A DNA stretch of 64,000 bases from SIG575 sp964507395 (GTDB lineage Bacteria > Bacillota > Clostridia > Oscillospirales > Acutalibacteraceae), in NCBI GenBank assembly GCA_964507395.1, contig CAZDQE010000003.1, forward strand, positions 1-64,000, written 5' to 3'. The number at the start of each line of letters is the position of its first letter. Within the stretch, counting starts at the first letter, position 1. The position numbers and the translations under genes are program-made. Below the pieces are notes generated by a model. That model was not told the origin of the DNA, did not search any database, and worked only from the letters and a program-made list of their open reading frames with translations. This document shows, in pieces, positions 60,177 to 64,000 of this stretch.

Positions 60177-61280
60177 TCATTTGGCAATATTTTTTCCTGC
60201 AAGAGAAACGGCACCGTTTACCATAGGCTCGGTACAGAATTCAAAGGGGATTTTTTCGCCGAGATATTTAAAAAGGTAAGGTCTTAAAATGTTTTCCCGG
60301 TGGCACATTCCGCCGCAGAGAACGACTTTGCCGTCTTTGTCCTTGAGAAAATTATATCCTGTTTTGATAATTTTTGCAATTTCTTGTGTGTTTCTTTCTA
60401 AAATATTTTCAGCTTCTTTGTCGCCCTTCTGAAAGGCATCAAAAACAACTGAAGAGAAAGAGGCAATGTATGCGCTCCCGCCCTGATAAATGTCGGAAAT
60501 TGAATCGGGCAAAGGCCTGTGCAGTTTATCTTCAATCAATTTCAGAATCATTTCACTTCCGCCTCTTCCGTCATGAAAGCTCAAAGCAGAGGAAAGGGCA
60601 TCGGAGCCGAGATGAAATCCGCTGCCGCCTTTGTCGATAAGGTAACCCCAACCGCCGATTCTGTGGCGGACACCGTCTTTACTTGCGAAAGCCACAATGC
60701 CTGTTCCCGTAATAAGGGCAACACCGTTACCGCCTTTCAGAGCAATTTCAAGAGCACTGTCAGTGTCACTGCCGTTGTCATACAGACCGAAACCGAAGCT
60801 TGATAAAAATCTATTTATGATTTCCTTGTTATTTCCGCTGATTCCTCCTGCAAGACCTGCAAAAAGTGAAATTTCTCGTTTATTCATGTCGTTGCAGATT
60901 TGATTTATTCCCTGTTCAAGGCATTTCTTTGTTCCTTCAATGCCGATGTTTACGGGGTTTGAGGGACCGAGAATTATTCTTTTTATTTCGTTGCCGTTTA
61001 AATCCGTCAGTAAGAAATCGGTTTTAGTACCGCCTCCGTCAATACCGAGGAGATAGTTTATTTCGGTATTCTGGGGTAAAACAAGAGAATCGACTGTAAC
61101 ACTGAAAAGCTGGGCGAGTCTGCACACCGTTGCAACGGGAGGAACAGACTTTCCTGTTTCCCACTTTTCGACAGCCTTTTCGGAGTATGCGATTTTTTCA
61201 GCAAGGTGTGAGCGTGTCATGCCGTTCTTTTTTCTCAGTGCCTTAAGGTTTTTACCAAAGGTGATATCATTTTTAGTCAT
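60177..61280 (-). CDS. Xre-type HTH fused to BadF-family MurNAc/GlcNAc kinase
   Basis: A 367-residue fusion. Residues about 8-65 are a Xre/Cro helix-turn-helix (LKALRKKNGMTRSHLAEKI, AVEKWETGKSVPP). Residues about 76-367 are a BadF/BadG ATPase-fold sugar kinase like Clostridium MurK: IDGGGTKTDF (81-89), GPSNPVNIG, ALITGTGIVAFA, GGWGYLIDKGGSGFHLG and VVLCGGMCHRENI. It would phosphorylate MurNAc/GlcNAc for MurQ and also bind DNA, as ROK repressors do with another kinase fold. First gene of a seven-gene operon with its own promoter, so autoregulation by substrate is likely. GGAGGGG precedes the ATG. Confidence 0.9.
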   Translation of the reverse strand: MTKNDITFGKNLKALRKKNGMTRSHLAEKIAYSEKAVEKWETGKSVPPVATVCRLAQLFSVTVDSLVLPQNTEINYLLGIDGGGTKTDFLLTDLNGNEIKRIILGPSNPVNIGIEGTKKCLEQGINQICNDMNKREISLFAGLAGGISGNNKEIINRFLSSFGFGLYDNGSDTDSALEIALKGGNGVALITGTGIVAFASKDGVRHRIGGWGYLIDKGGSGFHLGSDALSSALSFHDGRGGSEMILKLIEDKLHRPLPDSISDIYQGGSAYIASFSSVVFDAFQKGDKEAENILERNTQEIAKIIKTGYNFLKDKDGKVVLCGGMCHRENILRPYLFKYLGEKIPFEFCTEPMVNGAVSLAGKNIAK

Positions 61281-61299
61281 ATTTACCCCTCCAAACCTT

Positions 61300-61327
61300 A
61301 TTATAATACAAAACTCATAAAATTCAA
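61300..61327 (-). promoter_or_regulatory. Promoter of the seven-gene amino-sugar operon
   Basis: On the minus strand, TTGAAT (61322-61327) and TATAAT (61300-61305), 16-base spacer, 20 bases before the ATG; a likely place for the HTH-kinase to bind. Confidence 0.65.
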
Positions 61328-61354
61328 CCTAATTTTTGTCTTTAAAAACAAAAA

Positions 61355-61373
61355 CACCTACGACGAGTAGGTG
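61355..61373 (-). terminator. Intrinsic terminator after the phosphoesterase gene
   Basis: CACCTAC (61355-61361) pairs with GTAGGTG (61367-61373); on the minus strand a long T-run follows. Confidence 0.75.
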
Positions 61374-61384
61374 CTTTGCGACAT

Positions 61385-62476
61385 TTATTTCAAAAATTTT
61401 ATAATCAGGATGATTATTGCAATAACTACAGGGATTGCGAGAAATTTTATTACTTTGTAAAAAGCCTCGTACACATTTGTAGGCATAAGCTGATAGAGTG
61501 TGAAAAGGAATTTTTCTTTAACCTTTTTGCCTACTAAATCTCTGTATCTGCGGTCGTATGTTTCAAAGGTGCCGTCGGAATTCAGGTTGATCATTCTCAC
61601 ACCTCTGTCAAGCCCCGGACCGTAAACATGGAATCCTGCGCCCTGTGTGTAGCCTACATCAATTCCCCGAACGAGTCCGTTGAAAGAATTAATATGGTCG
61701 TGACCGAAATAAATTCCTTTTACGTCGCCTTTTTCAGCCATCGCGTCAAACTGACCGCCGTTTTCCATAGGGTCGGCAGGAGATTCTTTCATAAAGCCCT
61801 CTTTGTTTACTTTTGTTTCGTCAAGGACATACCATTTTCCTGCGTGATTTCTGAAACCCTGTACTGCTCCCTTTGTACCCTTTTTTACTTCCTTCAGAAG
61901 CTCAAGTACCTCGGGAACGGGAATATGCTGAATGACTATTGAGGGAACGTATTTTCCGCACTTTTCTTTGTATTCATCACGCATTTTTCGGTACCATTCT
62001 ATCTGGTTTTCATGCACATGGTCATAGCCGATTTTAAGGCTGGTCTGACTGTCGATGCAGTAAAGTAGAAATTTGATTTCATCGCCGTCTGCAATTTCGA
62101 TAACATGATTTCCGTCGCCGTCAATACCCTCTGCACTTTCGCCTGCAAAGTGCGGAATGGTTTTGTAAATTTCAAACTGTTCGGCATTGGAAAGTCCTAC
62201 CTGTCTGTCATGATTCCCGAAGCAGATTGTAAAGGGAATACCTCTTGAATGTGCAGGCTCGGTGAGCTTGTATAAAACATCGTAAACTGTTCTTTTATTA
62301 CCCTTAAAGCTTGCGATATTCCATATCTGGTCACCTGAATATACAACTAAATCAGGTTTTTCTTTCTCAATTGCGGCATTGAGAAGATTGAGTGTGTCAG
62401 GACTGACATTTCTGCCCTCCTGAGTGTCTGCAACCTGCATGATTTTAAACTGTTTGTTTTTAAATTTGAGTTGCAT
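61385..62476 (-). CDS. Calcineurin-like metallophosphoesterase, membrane-anchored
   Basis: A 363-residue phosphoesterase. Metal motifs in order: MQVADTQEG, VYSGDQIWN, CFGNHDRQ, VIQHIPVPE and YFGHDHINSF. The C-terminal 25 residues form one transmembrane helix (AIPVVIAIIILIIKFL), so the enzyme is membrane-tethered; with no N-terminal signal peptide the catalytic part is probably cytoplasmic. Resembles purple acid phosphatase/Dcr2-like proteins. It follows the symporter gene by 15 bases. Substrate unknown; a sugar phosphate or lipid-linked phosphate is possible. Confidence 0.85.
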   Translation of the reverse strand: MQLKFKNKQFKIMQVADTQEGRNVSPDTLNLLNAAIEKEKPDLVVYSGDQIWNIASFKGNKRTVYDVLYKLTEPAHSRGIPFTICFGNHDRQVGLSNAEQFEIYKTIPHFAGESAEGIDGDGNHVIEIADGDEIKFLLYCIDSQTSLKIGYDHVHENQIEWYRKMRDEYKEKCGKYVPSIVIQHIPVPEVLELLKEVKKGTKGAVQGFRNHAGKWYVLDETKVNKEGFMKESPADPMENGGQFDAMAEKGDVKGIYFGHDHINSFNGLVRGIDVGYTQGAGFHVYGPGLDRGVRMINLNSDGTFETYDRRYRDLVGKKVKEKFLFTLYQLMPTNVYEAFYKVIKFLAIPVVIAIIILIIKFLK

Positions 62477-62491
62477 TGTGTCAGCTCCCCG

Positions 62492-63886
62492 TCATTCGGA
62501 TTTTTCAGACACTCTCTTTGCAGAAATGTAGTCATGAATTTCTGTACGAAGGTCGCCGTAGATTTTGAATTTTGTTCTGAAAATAATAAGTGAAGCAAAG
62601 ATAAGAACAGGCGGGACTGCGAAGCAGATAATGCCGATTGCTGATTTTGTTGCCTCGTTTATTGTACCGCCGAGAATCTGCTCGTTGTAGTTCATAAGAC
62701 CAAGACCGCCGAAGAGGAAAATTGTCTGAACTGTGTAAGCCATTTTCTGAAGGAAGCCCTTCATTGAGAAAGTGATGCTTTCGTTTCTTGTTCCCATTTT
62801 GTATTCGCCGTAGTCAACGATGTCAGCAAGGAAAATCGTCTGTGCAACGAACATGGAGCCGATACCGATGCTTGCGATTGTGTAGCTGATGTCAAGTGCA
62901 ATATTGATTCTCAGCACAGGTCCGAAAATGTACATCAGAACATAGCCTGCGATTGCAAGACCGAGTGAAATCTGATAAATTGTGCGGTTTGAGAATTTTT
63001 TGCTGAGAACGGGAATTACAAGAAGTCCCAGAGCAGAGCCTACAGCACCGATAGTTGAGAAAAGGCTCTGAGCAGTAGGCTCGCCTAAAACATCGTTGAA
63101 ATAGTAAACTGCAGTGCCGCTTGTCAGATACCAGCCTGCGTTGGAAATCATGGCAAAAATCATGAAAACAACAAGCTGGTCGTTGCCTGCGATAACCTTG
63201 AAAACCTTTTTGAAAGAGAATTTTTCGTTGTTGTAAACCACGTGTCTTTCTTTTGTTGAAAGAACGGAAATAAGTGCAAAGACAACAAGGAAAACACCGC
63301 AGATGATTGCCCATTTTGAGAAGCCGTCTGCACTGTAGCCTTTGTCGGTTTTAACCATACCGCTTGAAAGGAGAGGAAGAACGATGGGAGTGAGAATACT
63401 GATAAGTCCCTGACCGATGCCGCTGAAGGTACGTGCAACAGTTGCAACAAGGTTTCTGTCTTTCGGGTCATTTGTGAAAGAGGGTACCATTGACCAGTAG
63501 GGAATGTCAGCCATTGTGTTTGTCATGCCCCAGAGGACATACATAACTGCTATGTAAATATAAAGCTTTGTTCCGCTCATGCCGAAAGATGTGAACAGAA
63601 GTGACAGAACAACAGCGTTTGACAGTGCACCGATAAGAATCCAGGGTCTGTATTTGCCAATTTTTGTTTTTGTGTTGTCAACGATTGTGCCCATCATAGG
63701 GTCATTGATGCCGTCCCAGATTCTGGCAAGAGGTGTGAGCAGAAGCAGGAAGCCTTCTGTCAGACCTAAAACGCTTGAAAGATAGTAGGAAAGGTAGGAG
63801 TAGAAAAGTCCGTAGGAAAGGTCAAAGCCTACAGCTCCTATACCGTAGCCGAATTTTTCACCCCAGGTGGTTTTGTAATCGCCCAT
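62492..63886 (-). CDS. GPH-family glycoside/cation symporter
   Basis: A 464-residue, 12-helix transporter of the glycoside-pentoside-hexuronide:cation family. Typical features: FGYGIGAVGFDLSYGLFYSYL, LARIWDGINDPMMGTIVDNTKTKIGKYRPWIL (cation-coupling loop) and DIVDYGEYKMGTRNESITFS. It imports small oligosaccharides or glycosides with a cation. Position next to the amino-sugar operon suggests it brings in substrates for GH84 and the kinase, though it is a separate transcript. GAAGGAG precedes the ATG. Confidence 0.9.
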   Translation of the reverse strand: MGDYKTTWGEKFGYGIGAVGFDLSYGLFYSYLSYYLSSVLGLTEGFLLLLTPLARIWDGINDPMMGTIVDNTKTKIGKYRPWILIGALSNAVVLSLLFTSFGMSGTKLYIYIAVMYVLWGMTNTMADIPYWSMVPSFTNDPKDRNLVATVARTFSGIGQGLISILTPIVLPLLSSGMVKTDKGYSADGFSKWAIICGVFLVVFALISVLSTKERHVVYNNEKFSFKKVFKVIAGNDQLVVFMIFAMISNAGWYLTSGTAVYYFNDVLGEPTAQSLFSTIGAVGSALGLLVIPVLSKKFSNRTIYQISLGLAIAGYVLMYIFGPVLRINIALDISYTIASIGIGSMFVAQTIFLADIVDYGEYKMGTRNESITFSMKGFLQKMAYTVQTIFLFGGLGLMNYNEQILGGTINEATKSAIGIICFAVPPVLIFASLIIFRTKFKIYGDLRTEIHDYISAKRVSEKSE

Positions 63887-63923
63887 AATTTATCTCCTTC
63901 ACTGAAAATAAAATATTTTTTAC

Positions 63924-63952
63924 ATTGTATCACAAACAAAAAGAAAAAACAA
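63924..63952 (-). promoter_or_regulatory. Promoter for the symporter-phosphoesterase unit
   Basis: On the minus strand, TTGTTT (63947-63952) and TACAAT (63924-63929), 17-base spacer. Confidence 0.55.
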
Positions 63953-63953
63953 T

Positions 63954-63977
63954 AACCGCCGAAGGTTTTCGGCGGTT
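63954..63977 (-). terminator. Terminator of a gene beyond the right edge
   Basis: AACCGCCGAA (63954-63963) pairs perfectly with TTCGGCGGTT (63968-63977); on the minus strand it is followed by a T-run, so it should end a minus-strand gene lying outside the window. Confidence 0.75.
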
Positions 63978-64000
63978 GGAAGTTGTCATTCTATAATTTT

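Noticed and set aside
1..64000. tRNA, rRNA, phage, restriction or toxin-antitoxin genes
   Set aside because: I looked for their usual signatures on both strands and found none I could support.

Overview
The window looks like a chromosomal segment of an uncultured gut Clostridia bacterium, probably in the Oscillospirales/Ruminococcaceae range. This is inferred from gene content: AspRS plus GatCAB behind a T-box, RqcH, RecD2, a DUF4364 protein, OmpR-type two-component systems beside ABC transporters, BspA-like leucine-rich repeat proteins, host-glycan hydrolases (GH110, GH38, GH92, GH84), many TTGACA-N17-TATAAT promoters, AGGAGG ribosome sites and moderate-to-low GC. No tRNA, rRNA, CRISPR array, phage or insertion-sequence transposase was found.

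Layout. 0.1-3 kb: a lipoprotein and a cytoplasmic GH110 alpha-galactosidase (minus strand). 3-8 kb: a T-box leader and a three-gene operon, aspS-gatC fusion, gatA, gatB. 8-13 kb: an alpha/beta hydrolase, then a VTT membrane protein, an HxxxDG acyltransferase, a DUF6320 protein and threonine aldolase. 13-17 kb: a two-component system bracketed by two paralogous small membrane proteins, then a HAD phosphatase. 17-20 kb: GH38 alpha-mannosidase. 20-22 kb: DUF3842, then an ECF transporter S component behind a leader with an intrinsic terminator. 22-26 kb: a giant secreted BspA-like protein. 26-32 kb (minus): recD2-comFC-mreB-DUF4364-ribulokinase in tight order. 32-38 kb: class II aldolase, MFS, Sfp-type transferase, DUF378, rqcH, nif3. 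38-41 kb: two secreted proteins (beta-propeller-like, PHP domain). 41-45 kb: two decayed genes, an oxidoreductase and GH92. 45-52.5 kb: a second two-component system with ABC transporter and a duplicated-domain surface protein. 52.5-61.3 kb (minus): a seven-gene amino-sugar operon. 61.4-63.9 kb (minus): a GPH symporter and a phosphoesterase.

The most unusual system is the tRNA-dependent amidation operon. The AspRS carries His31, the mark of a non-discriminating enzyme, and is fused through a Gly/Ser-rich linker to a complete GatC. The GatA beside it lacks about 60 N-terminal residues, and two of its three amidase catalytic residues are replaced (Lys to Asp, cis-Ser to Leu), while GatB looks intact. 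This suggests a covalent transamidosome whose glutaminase is dead or differently supplied with ammonia.

The second notable system is the operon starting at 61280. Its first product fuses a Xre-type helix-turn-helix to a BadF-family sugar kinase (MurK-like), followed by MurQ, a DUF4838 protein, a GNAT, a GH84 hexosaminidase and two tandem membrane-anchored ceramidase-like proteins. It reads as a self-sensing MurNAc/GlcNAc salvage operon combined with host-glycoconjugate and possibly sphingolipid attack.

Smaller points: two families of dispersed palindromic repeats, one of which supplies the C-terminus of a histidine kinase; an ECF-transporter leader with a perfect terminator hairpin but no aptamer I recognise; and several gene remnants. 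All family assignments come from reading motifs by eye; no database search was run.
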